Shown here piece after piece: positions 36,366 to 44,446 of a stretch of 64,000 nt of DNA (the first letter of the stretch is position 1; every line of letters begins with the position of its first letter). Position numbers and translations under genes: made by a program. Source of the DNA: JAOBAU01 sp034667465 (GTDB taxonomy: Bacteria > Acidobacteriota > Thermoanaerobaculia > Gp7-AA8); NCBI GenBank assembly GCA_034667465.1, contig JAXDJV010000023.1:65643-129642 (forward strand), in the 5' to 3' direction. The notes under the pieces were generated by a model. It searched no databases. It was not told the origin of the DNA and was given only the letters and a program-made list of their open reading frames with translations.

Positions 36366-36371
36366 TATAAT
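36366..36371 (+). promoter_or_regulatory. -10 box of the DUF4388 gene
   Basis: Perfect TATAAT, 14 nt before the ATG at 36386, in the short divergent gap with the mutase gene. No convincing -35 box was seen. Confidence 0.5.
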
Positions 36372-36385
36372 TCACCGCCCTTACG

Positions 36386-37537
36386 ATGGGTGTCAGCGGC
36401 AACCTCAAAACCATGCTCCCGGGCGACCTCCTCCAGTGGCTTAGCCTGGGGCAGAAGAGCGGGACGCTGGTCGTAAAAAACAAGCTGGTCGAGAAGAAGA
36501 TCTTCTTCCGGAACGGACGTGTCATCTCGTCCGCTTCCAACGACCCGCGTGAATACCTCGGCCAGTTTCTGATGTCCCACGGCTTCCTCAGCGAGCCCGA
36601 GCTGAAGAAGGCGATGGAGGTCCAGCAACAATCCGGCATCCTCCTCGGCAAGATCCTCGTGATGATCGACGTGATCTCCGAAAAGGATCTGACGCGCCTC
36701 ATGCGGCTCAAAGCGGAGGAAGAGATCTACGACATCTTTCTCTGGCGCGAAGGGGAGTTTCATTTCATCGACGATCAGCTGCCGACGATGGAGATGATTC
36801 CGCTGCAGGTCGACGTCACCGGAATCATCATGGAAGGAACGCGGCGCTTCGACGAGTGGGTGCGCATTCGCGAGCTCATTCCGAACGAGATGCTCGTGCC
36901 GGTGCTCGTGAAGCCGGTCGACGACGAAGTGGCGGAAGAGCTCGAGCTCGACGACGCTTCGCGCACGGTGATCGGTGCCATCGACGGAAAGCGGACCATC
37001 GCCGACATCGTCCTCGAAAGCCGCTCGTCGTCGTTTCGCGTTTCGGAAACGCTGGCGTCGGTGGCGCGCGAAGGCTACATCCGACTCACCGATCCGACCG
37101 CGCAACGCGCCGCGCTCGTGGCGGCGGAAGCGCAGGCGATGGCGGCGTCGGACGACGACGAGATCAGCGGCATGCTGCAGCGCGCGCAGAACGCGCTGCG
37201 CGCGAAAGAATTCGAGAAGGCGCAGCGGCTGCTGAAGGCCGCGCAGAATCTCGATCCCGGACATCCGCGCGTCAGCGCCGCCATCAAGGGATCGGAGACG
37301 GTGATCCTCGCGGAGCTGCGCAACGCGGGATTGATGGACTCGAAGATTCCGCGCGTGGCGAAGACGTTCGAAGAGATCACGGAGATGAACTTCACGCCGA
37401 ACGAGGGGTTCATCCTTTCGCGCGTCAACGGACAGTGGGACATCGGCTCGCTGATCAAGATCAGTCCGATCCGCGAGCCGGACGCGATGCTGATCTTCTA
37501 CAAGCTCTGGCGCGACGGCATCATCGCGCTGGACTAG
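36386..37537 (+). CDS. DUF4388 domain protein
   Basis: 383 aa cytosolic protein. The N-terminal DUF4388 (about residues 4-110) shows MLPGDLLQWLSLGQKSGTL and VEKKIFFRNGRVISSASNDP, a fold often found in gliding and signalling proteins of Acidobacteriota and Myxococcota. The middle (about 110-150) has REGEFHFID, and the region 205-245 looks like a winged-helix (AIDGKRTIADIVLES, FRVSETLASVAREGYI). A TPR-like helical pair follows (ALRAKEFEKAQRLLKAAQNL), and the C-terminal 75 residues repeat a winged-helix-like pattern (LSRVNGQWDIGSLIKIS). The role is probably protein-protein signalling; the partner is unknown. Confidence 0.8.
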   Translation: MGVSGNLKTMLPGDLLQWLSLGQKSGTLVVKNKLVEKKIFFRNGRVISSASNDPREYLGQFLMSHGFLSEPELKKAMEVQQQSGILLGKILVMIDVISEKDLTRLMRLKAEEEIYDIFLWREGEFHFIDDQLPTMEMIPLQVDVTGIIMEGTRRFDEWVRIRELIPNEMLVPVLVKPVDDEVAEELELDDASRTVIGAIDGKRTIADIVLESRSSSFRVSETLASVAREGYIRLTDPTAQRAALVAAEAQAMAASDDDEISGMLQRAQNALRAKEFEKAQRLLKAAQNLDPGHPRVSAAIKGSETVILAELRNAGLMDSKIPRVAKTFEEITEMNFTPNEGFILSRVNGQWDIGSLIKISPIREPDAMLIFYKLWRDGIIALD

Positions 37538-37543
37538 CGCGCG

Positions 37544-37549
37544 TACACT
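37544..37549 (+). promoter_or_regulatory. Candidate -10 box of the plsB-like gene
   Basis: TACACT, 6 nt before the ATG at 37556 and just after the stop of the DUF4388 gene, with no Shine-Dalgarno sequence. It suggests a leaderless transcript. Confidence 0.4.
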
Positions 37550-37555
37550 CACCGC

Positions 37556-38977
37556 ATGCTGATTTACGCGGCCGTCCTGCTCATCATCGTGGCGCTGCTC
37601 GCGATGGTGTTCGGCAAGCGCTACGCGCGCAAGCTGCAGCGCTCCGAGAAAATCCGCATCGATCGCTTCAAACTGAAGCGGCGCCATGCCGCGATCGAGC
37701 TGGAAGTCTTCGGCTCACGCGACGTCGTCGACGCAATTCGCAACTACTCGAAGCAGCATCACGTCTCGATCGAAGATGCGGCGAAGCAGGCGAAAATCTA
37801 TCTCGCCGAGATCGTCCCGAAATTCAATCTGCTCGCGTACTACCGGTTCGGCGCGCCGATCGCGCGGGCGATCATGCACTTCCTCTATCGGCCGGTCGTC
37901 GAACGGAAGCCGATCCGCGAATTCAGCGAGAAGGCGCCGCGCGGCGCGGTCGTCGTCTACATCATCAATCACCGCTCCAACGCCGACTACGTCCTCGTCG
38001 CGCACATGCTGTTCAAGTTCATCTCGCTCTCCTACGCGGTCGGCGAGTGGGCGCGCGTCTGGCCGCTCAATCATCTCTTCAAGTGGTTCGGCGGCTACTT
38101 CGTCCGGCGCCGTTATCGCGAGCCGCTGTATCACGCGGTGCTGGCGAACTTCGTCAAGACGATCACGCGCAACGGCGTGACGCAGGGGATCTTCATCGAG
38201 GGCGGCCTGACGCGCGACGGCGCGTTCCTCAAGCCGAAGCTCGGCATGCTCGACTACATCGTGACGGCAAAACGCGATCCGGAGTTCGACGCGCCGCTGT
38301 ATCTGATTCCGACCGCCGTGAATTACGACCGCGTGCTCGAGGATCGGAACCTCTCCGAAGAGTTGCTGGGGAAGGAAGATCGCTCGACGCGTATCGAGAA
38401 GCTGCGGACGACGTTCGATTTTCTCTTCCGCAATTTCTTCCGTTCGGTGTTCAAACGTTTCAAGCGATACGGCTACGCGGTGGTGACGTTCGGCGAACCG
38501 GTGTCGGTCGATCGATTCATCGCCGAGCATCCCGACGTGCTGTCGATCGATTACGAGACGCGCAAGGCGTCGATGCAGCTCCTCGCCGAAACGGTGATGA
38601 ACGAAATCTCGAGCGCGATTCCGATCACGCCCGTAACGCTCGTCGCGCGGATCCTGCAGGAGCACAGCGCGCCGATGACGGAAGAGGAAATGCTCACCGC
38701 GATCGCCGCATATCGCGAGCGGTGGCACGATCGCGTCTGGCTGCTGCGCGAAAAGACGCCGGCCGATCTCTGGCGCGCCGCACGCGACGTGCTGACGCTG
38801 CGCCATCTGCTGGTCGAATCGGATGGGAAGTGGAGCTGGCCGTCGGAGGAGAAAGCGCTGCGTGATTTCTACGCGAGCTCACTGCTGACGTTCGCGGAAG
38901 TGAAGCAGCGCGGCTGGCCGGAGCGGACGCCGAAGCCGGTGCGGAGCGCGGGTGTTGCACCCGCGCTCCAGCAGTAG
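37556..38977 (+). CDS. Glycerol-3-phosphate acyltransferase, PlsB-like
   Basis: Transfers an acyl chain to sn-1 of glycerol-3-phosphate, the first step of phospholipid synthesis, at the inner membrane. It is 473 aa, shorter than E. coli PlsB (about 800), and carries the core. Block I is INHRSNADYVLVAHMLF (HxxxxD as HRSNAD). Block III is FIEGGLTRDGAFLKPKLGML, block IV is LYLIPTAVNYDRVLE, and a hydrophobic N-terminal anchor lies at residues 1-20. The stop abuts the stop of the convergent CADD-like gene. Some PlsB-like proteins act on dihydroxyacetone phosphate instead, so the exact acceptor is not proved. Confidence 0.85.
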   Translation: MLIYAAVLLIIVALLAMVFGKRYARKLQRSEKIRIDRFKLKRRHAAIELEVFGSRDVVDAIRNYSKQHHVSIEDAAKQAKIYLAEIVPKFNLLAYYRFGAPIARAIMHFLYRPVVERKPIREFSEKAPRGAVVVYIINHRSNADYVLVAHMLFKFISLSYAVGEWARVWPLNHLFKWFGGYFVRRRYREPLYHAVLANFVKTITRNGVTQGIFIEGGLTRDGAFLKPKLGMLDYIVTAKRDPEFDAPLYLIPTAVNYDRVLEDRNLSEELLGKEDRSTRIEKLRTTFDFLFRNFFRSVFKRFKRYGYAVVTFGEPVSVDRFIAEHPDVLSIDYETRKASMQLLAETVMNEISSAIPITPVTLVARILQEHSAPMTEEEMLTAIAAYRERWHDRVWLLREKTPADLWRAARDVLTLRHLLVESDGKWSWPSEEKALRDFYASSLLTFAEVKQRGWPERTPKPVRSAGVAPALQQ

Positions 38978-39634
38978 TTAGTTCGCGGTAACCGAATCGA
39001 GGAAGCCGTAGAGCGCGTCGAGCGTGCGCGCGGTCGCAGCGGTCGCAGCCGCCGCTTTCTCATCCGTGTCGCAAAGGCTCGCCAGCAGATCGCGCGAGGT
39101 CTGCGAGTGGACGACGTCGGCGTCCATGTGGACGGCGAAGAACGCGACGTCGCGGTCGGCGCTGATGCCGTACCACTTCGCCAGGCCGTCGATCTTCGCC
39201 TTCGCGACCGCCGGGATCTGCGACTCATACGCATACAAAGACGCGAGTCCTTCGTGCAGCGCGCCGTCGCGTGCGAGCGATTTCATCGTGGCGATGAGCG
39301 CACGCGTCCTGTCGTTCGCAAGTCCGGCTTTGACGTCATCGCGATCGAGACCAAGCGACTCACAGAAGCGGAGCCACAGCTCGGGATGGTTGTCTTCGCC
39401 GCGCTCTTCCTCGATGAGATTCTCGAGCAGGAGCTGGCGCGTGACGATGTCTTCCGTCTGCGCGTGCATCGCGCTGACGAAGGTCGGGAAGGCGAGGGCG
39501 TAGTGGTAATACTGGCGCGCGTACTCCTGCAGCTCGTCTTTGCTGAGCGTGCCGGCGGTCCAGCGCTGATAGAAAGTATGGTCGAGCAGATGACGCGACG
39601 CGATGGTCTCGTCGAGGACGGTTGTGACGTTCAT
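38978..39634 (-). CDS. CADD-type dimetal oxygenase, probable self-sacrificing pABA synthase
   Basis: 218 aa of the TenA/haem-oxygenase-like fold. All six metal ligands of Chlamydia CADD can be placed at a constant offset of -5: E76, H83, E137, H169, D173 and H176 (CADD E81, H88, E142, H174, D178, H181, as I recall them). The same offset puts Tyr22 at the sacrificial Tyr27 and Lys147 at Lys152, with Tyr136 at Tyr141. In CADD the Tyr side chain is cut out to become p-aminobenzoate for folate. The motif strings are EERGEDNHPELW, YAYESQIPAVAKAKI and FAVHMDADVVHS. A GGAGG precedes the ATG. PqqC or TenA-like activities are less likely given the full ligand match. Confidence 0.82.
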   Translation of the reverse strand: MNVTTVLDETIASRHLLDHTFYQRWTAGTLSKDELQEYARQYYHYALAFPTFVSAMHAQTEDIVTRQLLLENLIEEERGEDNHPELWLRFCESLGLDRDDVKAGLANDRTRALIATMKSLARDGALHEGLASLYAYESQIPAVAKAKIDGLAKWYGISADRDVAFFAVHMDADVVHSQTSRDLLASLCDTDEKAAAATAATARTLDALYGFLDSVTAN

Positions 39635-39685
39635 CGTTACCTCCGAAATCGTTTGTGGCGTTCGTGGCGAGTGTACCAGCCTCGG

Positions 39686-39691
39686 TATAGT
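39686..39691 (+). promoter_or_regulatory. Candidate -10 box of nudC
   Basis: TATAGT, 8 nt before the GTG start at 39700 and without a Shine-Dalgarno sequence between, fitting the leaderless pattern. Confidence 0.4.
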
Positions 39692-39699
39692 TCCGCCGC

Positions 39700-40602
39700 G
39701 TGCGACCTTTTCTCAGCTACACCGGCGGCGATCTCGACCGCGCCGACCGTTTCCGCAAAGTGCAGGGATGGGCCGAAGAACGGCTCGCCGATCCGTCAGC
39801 GCTGATCGCGCCGCTCTGGCGCGATCGTCATCTCGTTGCTGACGCCACCGTCGCTCATTCGCTCCGCGAGCTTCCTCCATCCGAGCTCGTGTTCCTCGGC
39901 ATGCGCGACGGAACGCCGATCTTCGCCGCCGATCTCTCGCCGCTCGATGAAGCGGCCGCGCGGGAGCTGGCCGGCGGCGGCACGTTCGTCGAGTTGCGCA
40001 CCGCCGTGCATTCGGTCAGCGCGGCCGACGCCGCGCTCCTCGCATACGCGCGCGGCATTCTGCACTGGCATCGCAATCATCAGTTCTGCGGCCGCTGCGG
40101 TTCGCCGTCGCGCAGCGAGCGCGCGGGACATATGCGCGTGTGCACGAGCTGCGGACTGGAGATGTTCCCGGTGACGAGTCCGGCCGTGATCATGCTCGTG
40201 GAGCGCCGTCTGCCCGACGGCACGCGCGCATGTCTCATGGCGCGACACGCGGCGCTCGCGCGCGGCGTCTGGTCGACGATCGCCGGCTTCGTCGAGCCGG
40301 GTGAGAGTCTCGAGGAAACGGTGGCGCGCGAGGCGATGGAGGAAACGGGGATTCGCGTCGGTGCGACGCACTATCGCGGCTCGCAGCCGTGGCCGTTTCC
40401 GGCGTCGCTGATGATCGGTTTTCGCGCGGAGGCGGAGTCGCACGAGATCACGATCGATCCGGACGAGCTCGAAGACGCGCGCTGGTTCACGAAAGAGGAT
40501 CTCGATCGTTTCGGCGAATGGGAAAGTGACGCGGAGCTTCGCCTGCCGCGGCGCGATTCGATCGCGCGGCTGTTGATTGAAGAGTGGAGGAGCGAGCAGT
40601 GA
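39700..40602 (+). CDS. nudC: NAD(H) pyrophosphatase / RNA decapping hydrolase
   Basis: A Nudix hydrolase that cleaves NADH to NMNH and AMP and removes NAD caps from RNA. It is 300 aa from GTG. A zinc ribbon with four Cys (FCGRCGSPSR and MRVCTSCGLEMFP), the full Nudix box GFVEPGESLEETVAREAMEE plus TG, and the NudC signature SQPWPFPASLM are all present. The N-terminal domain (about 1-110) is the variable part. A GTG start is required because no ATG lies in frame near the start of the conserved region. Palindromic element E follows 20 bp after the stop. Confidence 0.95.
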   Translation: MRPFLSYTGGDLDRADRFRKVQGWAEERLADPSALIAPLWRDRHLVADATVAHSLRELPPSELVFLGMRDGTPIFAADLSPLDEAAARELAGGGTFVELRTAVHSVSAADAALLAYARGILHWHRNHQFCGRCGSPSRSERAGHMRVCTSCGLEMFPVTSPAVIMLVERRLPDGTRACLMARHAALARGVWSTIAGFVEPGESLEETVAREAMEETGIRVGATHYRGSQPWPFPASLMIGFRAEAESHEITIDPDELEDARWFTKEDLDRFGEWESDAELRLPRRDSIARLLIEEWRSEQ

Positions 40603-40622
40603 TCGAAGAACGGATGATGATT

Positions 40623-40710
40623 GTCATCCCGAGCGTATGCGAGGGATCCGGGCGGGTGGGGCGCCACAGCGCGCGCCACCGCCCGGATCCCTCACTCCGT
40701 TCGGGATGAC
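40623..40710. repeat. REP-like palindromic element E
   Basis: GTCATCCCGAGCGTATGCGA at the left and CACTCCGTTCGGGATGAC at the right, with a GC-rich centre. It lies between the convergent nudC and metallo-beta-lactamase-fold genes. The left 28 bases are identical to those of element C. Confidence 0.92.
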
Positions 40711-42564
40711 TTACTTGTCGTTGTACAGCTCGATGAACTCGTAGACGTAGTTACCGGTGCCGAGCGCGTCGGAGAACTCGCTGATCGTGACGCCCTTGTT
40801 GCAGGTCGAGACGCCGCCGGTTCCCGGGTTGCCCGACGCCGATGCGAGACGGCTCCAGCTGCCGGCGAGATTCGCGGCGCCGCACGTGATGCGTTGCAGG
40901 CTCGAACCGCCGGACGTGTCCATCGCCACCGTCGCGCCGTCGATCGTCGTCCCTGCACTGTTCTTCAGCGTGTACGTTTCGCTGCCGTTGATCTGCGGCA
41001 TCGTGTCGGCGCTGTTGATGTAGATGACGTTCGCGGCGAGCGTCACGCCCCAGTACGTCTGGAACGCCGTCTTCGTGGCGTTGCGCGCGACGATGACGTA
41101 ACCCTTCGACGGAATCGTCGTGCCGGCCGGGATCGTGTACGTGAGTGTGGAGTTGGCCTGCGTCAGCGTCCAGCTGCCGATGTTGGCCGGCAGTCCGTTG
41201 CTGACGGTGACGCTGACCGCCGTCGACGAGCCGACGTTCAGCGCCGCGTCGTACGCTTTCGAGGAGATCGAGTGCGTGCCGTTGGTGCTGCCGGTCGTCG
41301 TCCAGCTCCAGCTGTACGGCGACGTCGTGTCGGTCGCGGCGAGTGCGCCGTCGAGATAGAACTCGACCTTCGTGACGCCGACGTTGTCGCTTGCGTTCGC
41401 GGTGACGGTCGTCGTGCCGGTGACGGTTGCGCCGGCGAGCGGCGCGGTGATTGACGTCGTCGGCAGCACGGTGTCGCCGCCGCCTCCGCCACCGGTTTCA
41501 TCGAGCGTGAAGCTGCGCGGGAGGCCCGACGCGGTGAGCTCGTTCGGTCCCTGATGCACGGCGCCGTCGGCGGAAACGGTGAAGAGGTTCACGCCGTCCG
41601 TCGTGATCTTCATGTTGCCGACGCAGTAGCCGGAGTGACTCATGAGCGACGTCGCCGGCGCACCTTCTTCCGTCTGCAGGACGAACGCCGGCGGCGCGGT
41701 GACGCACGAGGAGGATGCGCCGAGGAGCACGTGATCGACGACGTCGATGCGGGGAAGATCCCAGCCTGATGACTCGCCGCTGCCGACGCCGATGATCGCG
41801 ACGGCCGGTTTGGCCATGTTGAAGTACGTCGGATTCGTGCTGCTCTCGCTGCCGTGATGATTGACGTGCAGGAGATCGATGCCGCCAGCGCTGATGAGCG
41901 GATGCGCGCCGCCCGGCGAGATCGCCTGGATCACCGACGTCTCGATGTCGAGCTGCGTCGTTGAGCGGCCGGTGCAGGAGTCGGATCCTCCGCCCATGTC
42001 GCTCGCCCAGATGTAGTCGAAGCCGCCGTATTTGATGAGCAGCGCAATGGAGCGATCGTTCTCGTCGGTGACCGGCACCGAGCCGCCGCCGATGATTGAG
42101 CCGTTGCGCGCGATGCAGGTGATTGTCGCGCCGTTGCCGAGCGCGATGACGGTGCCGACCGGCATCGCGACCGGCGCGCCGGCGGTCGTCGTCGCAGCGG
42201 CTGCGTTCCAGCCGTCGGCGCACGACGATGAGTACGACGAGCCGTTGTTGTACTGCTTGAGCCGAACGTTGTAGCCGGCGTTGATCACTTCATCGAGACC
42301 GCCGATGTGATCGCAGTGCTGATGTCCGCCGATGATGTAGTCGAGGCCGTTCGCCGGCTGGATGCCGATCGACTTGAGATACGGAACGACGTACTGCGTT
42401 CCTTTGCCGGTGTCGCCGGCTTCCATCAGGACGGTGGTGCCGTTCGGTCCTTTTACGAAGACCGAGCCGCCCCAGCCGACATCGATGTAGTGGATCTCGA
42501 GGTTCTGTGCGAAGAGCGATCCGGTGGCGATGAGCAGCACGAAGAGGGATGTGACGATTTTCAT
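40711..42564 (-). CDS. Secreted metallo-beta-lactamase-fold (ComEC C-terminal-like) hydrolase with Ig and lamin-tail domains
   Basis: 617 aa. Signal peptide MKIVTSLFVLLIATGSLFAQ. The MBL domain (about 22-300) starts LEIHYIDVGWGGS and has HQHCDHIGG (the HxHxDH metal motif), ASDMGGGSD and LHVNHHGSESS, the layout of the ComEC/Rec2 DNA-hydrolase-like domain. An Ig-like domain (about 370-455, ITAPLAGATVTGTTTVTANA) follows. A lamin-tail domain (about 455-617) contains YTIPAGTTIPSKGYVIVARN and ends in FIELYNDK. Lamin-tail domains commonly sit in extracellular nucleases, so extracellular DNA or another phosphodiester is a reasonable substrate guess. The stop abuts palindromic element E. Confidence 0.85.
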   Translation of the reverse strand: MKIVTSLFVLLIATGSLFAQNLEIHYIDVGWGGSVFVKGPNGTTVLMEAGDTGKGTQYVVPYLKSIGIQPANGLDYIIGGHQHCDHIGGLDEVINAGYNVRLKQYNNGSSYSSSCADGWNAAAATTTAGAPVAMPVGTVIALGNGATITCIARNGSIIGGGSVPVTDENDRSIALLIKYGGFDYIWASDMGGGSDSCTGRSTTQLDIETSVIQAISPGGAHPLISAGGIDLLHVNHHGSESSTNPTYFNMAKPAVAIIGVGSGESSGWDLPRIDVVDHVLLGASSSCVTAPPAFVLQTEEGAPATSLMSHSGYCVGNMKITTDGVNLFTVSADGAVHQGPNELTASGLPRSFTLDETGGGGGGDTVLPTTSITAPLAGATVTGTTTVTANASDNVGVTKVEFYLDGALAATDTTSPYSWSWTTTGSTNGTHSISSKAYDAALNVGSSTAVSVTVSNGLPANIGSWTLTQANSTLTYTIPAGTTIPSKGYVIVARNATKTAFQTYWGVTLAANVIYINSADTMPQINGSETYTLKNSAGTTIDGATVAMDTSGGSSLQRITCGAANLAGSWSRLASASGNPGTGGVSTCNKGVTISEFSDALGTGNYVYEFIELYNDK

Positions 42565-42792
42565 CAAAACTCTTCTCCTTGTGGAGCGCACTGAGCAAAC
42601 CGCGGACCGCATTGAAGTTACTGTGGAATCAACAACTTACGATTAAGGGTGGATCAACGGCTGAACATTCTCTGTTCTGAAGGTGGGTCGAGTGATCAGT
42701 GAGGGACCCGGCAAGTTGATCCCAAAGTAAAGAAATCAGGCGCGCCGATTGCGATATGAGAGAGCAGTCGTCCAGAGGCCCAGGAGGGTAAA

Positions 42793-43719
42793 GTGAGCAA
42801 AATCAACAAGTTGGGTTTGCAGTTGGTAGCAGTAGCAGCGGTGGCGACGCTCTGCGGACCGTCCGCATTTGCGGAAGATCGTCATCGGAACGGGACGCGG
42901 GGCGGCGAAGCTCGCGTGTCGCGAGAGGACGGAAACGGCGGCCGCACCGAGCGCTCGGCACCGGCGCAGCAGGTTCAGCCGCAGGAATCGCGCAGCTCCG
43001 TCGAAAATCGCGAACGGTCGGCGCAGTACCGCAACCGCGGCAACGACACTCGCAGCAACGACAATCGCAGCACGCAGCGCAACGATTCGTACAACCGCGA
43101 TAACCGCAACAACGGATCGAACAGCGGTTCGTACAACCGCGATAACCGCAGCAACGGATCGAACAGCGGTTCGTACAATCGCGAAAGCCGGAGCAACGGT
43201 TCGTACAATCGCGGCGGTTCGTACGATCGCAACCGCTCGTACGGTCGCAACGATTCGTATCGCGGCGGCTACCACGGTACTCCGTCTTACTACCACGGCC
43301 GCGTTTCGCGCTATGACCGCTACAACGGCGGCTATCGCGTCTGGATCGTCGGCGCTCCGTATCCGTTCTTCATTCCTGAAGCGCGTTTCCGTCTGTTCCC
43401 GCACTTCGGTATCGGCCTCGACATTCGCCTCGGCGGTTACTACAACTCGGCCGGCTACTACGATTACTACGACGGCCCGGCCGGCGTGTACTCGGAGGGC
43501 TCGCTGCGCGGCGTCGTTGAGACCGTCGACTATCGCCGCGGCACGTTCGTCCTTCGCGACGATCGCTCCGGCAATTTCGTGACGTCGGTGATGACCGGTG
43601 GCGATCGCCGCTGGGATGATCTGCGTCCCGGCGACTACGTCGAAGTGTCGGGTGACTGGACGCGCTCCGGCGTGTTTCAGGCCTATCGTCTCGACACGAT
43701 CGGCGACTACCGCCGCTGA
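42793..43719 (+). CDS. Exported Asn/Arg/Ser-rich repeat protein
   Basis: 308 aa from GTG, with AGGAGGG 4 nt upstream (42782-42788). Signal peptide MSKINKLGLQLVAVAAVATL ending AFA. The region about 70-160 is low complexity and very rich in Asn, Arg, Ser and Gly, including tandem copies of a 14-residue unit SYNRDNRNNGSNSG encoded by a 42-bp direct repeat near 43090-43180. A Tyr/Gly stretch (about 160-235) follows, and then a compact C-terminal beta domain (VVETVDYRRGTFVLRDDRSG, LRPGDYVEVSGDWTRSG) that resembles an OB-fold or DUF5666-like module. Probably cell-envelope associated. Function unknown. Confidence 0.75.
   Translation: MSKINKLGLQLVAVAAVATLCGPSAFAEDRHRNGTRGGEARVSREDGNGGRTERSAPAQQVQPQESRSSVENRERSAQYRNRGNDTRSNDNRSTQRNDSYNRDNRNNGSNSGSYNRDNRSNGSNSGSYNRESRSNGSYNRGGSYDRNRSYGRNDSYRGGYHGTPSYYHGRVSRYDRYNGGYRVWIVGAPYPFFIPEARFRLFPHFGIGLDIRLGGYYNSAGYYDYYDGPAGVYSEGSLRGVVETVDYRRGTFVLRDDRSGNFVTSVMTGGDRRWDDLRPGDYVEVSGDWTRSGVFQAYRLDTIGDYRR
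43090..43190 (+). repeat. 42-bp in-gene tandem repeat
   Basis: Two near-identical 42-bp units plus partial copies inside the exported protein gene, encoding S-Y-N-R-D-N-R-[NS]-N-G-S-N-S-G. Copy number is likely to vary between strains. Confidence 0.8.
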
Positions 43720-43727
43720 GCAACAGC

Positions 43728-43768
43728 TAAAGTCAACATCCGGGGTCTGACCCCGGATGTTGACTTTA
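43728..43768. terminator. 41-bp near-perfect palindrome at a convergent junction
   Basis: 20-bp arms (43728-43747 and 43749-43768) around a single central T; the core is GGGGTCTGACCCC flanked by complementary AAAGTCAACATCC and GGATGTTGACTTT. It contains the stop of rex (43766-43768) and ends in TTT/AAA on both strands, so it can terminate both convergent transcripts. The GGGGTCTGACCCC core may also mark a mobile repeat. Confidence 0.8.
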
Positions 43769-44437
43769 CGACTCGTCTTCGACGTTCTTCAGATAGAACG
43801 AAAGAGACTCGAGGTTGATGCGCAGGTCGACGCTCTTGAGTTTCACGTCCGGCTTGAGGCGGATCTGCACCGGCGCAAAATTCAGAATGGCCTGCACGCC
43901 GGTGTCGGCGAGATTGTCGTAGACCTGCTGCGCGCTCTCGGCACTCACTGCGATGATGCCGATCTCGACGCCGCGCTTGCGCACGAGGTTTCCGAGCTCA
44001 CCGTACGGAAGGACCGGGATGCCGCTGCGTGACTCGCGTCCGATCTTGTCGGCGTCGACGTCGAGCAGCGCCACGATGTGGAAGCCGCTGTCGTTGAATC
44101 CGCGATAGTCGGCGAGCGCCATGCCGAGGTTGCCGGCACCGACGATCACCACGTTGCGAACGCGATCGATGCCGAGCGTACGCGTCAGATGCTGGCGCAG
44201 CTCGGAGACGTTGTAGCCGACTCCGCGCGTGCCGAACTCGCCGAAGCAGGCGAGGTCTTTTCGGATCTGCGCGGAGTTGAGATGGAAGCGCTGCGCCAGC
44301 TCGTGCGACGAGATCGTCTGCTGCTGCACCGACTCCAGATACGTGAGGCAGCGCAGATAGACGGACAGCCTTCCTGTCGTCAGCTCGGAAATGGCTTCGC
44401 GGTCGTTCGTCGGGCGAGAGTTCGGGTTCGTCGCCAT
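43766..44437 (-). CDS. rex: Redox-sensing transcriptional repressor Rex
   Basis: Senses the NADH/NAD+ ratio: it binds DNA when NAD+ is high and is released by NADH. It is 223 aa. The N-terminal winged helix has RLSVYLRCLTYLE, SSHELAQRFHLNSAQIRKDL and FGEFGTRGVGYNV. The Rossmann domain has VVIVGAGNLGMALADY and LLDVDADKIG. It is the last gene of the nuo operon (9 bp after nuoN), and a Rex-type operator lies at the operon promoter (53931-53948), so feedback control of complex I by this protein is likely. The stop lies inside a 41-bp palindrome. Confidence 0.96.
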   Translation of the reverse strand: MATNPNSRPTNDREAISELTTGRLSVYLRCLTYLESVQQQTISSHELAQRFHLNSAQIRKDLACFGEFGTRGVGYNVSELRQHLTRTLGIDRVRNVVIVGAGNLGMALADYRGFNDSGFHIVALLDVDADKIGRESRSGIPVLPYGELGNLVRKRGVEIGIIAVSAESAQQVYDNLADTGVQAILNFAPVQIRLKPDVKLKSVDLRINLESLSFYLKNVEDES

Positions 44438-44446
44438 GAGGGGCGT

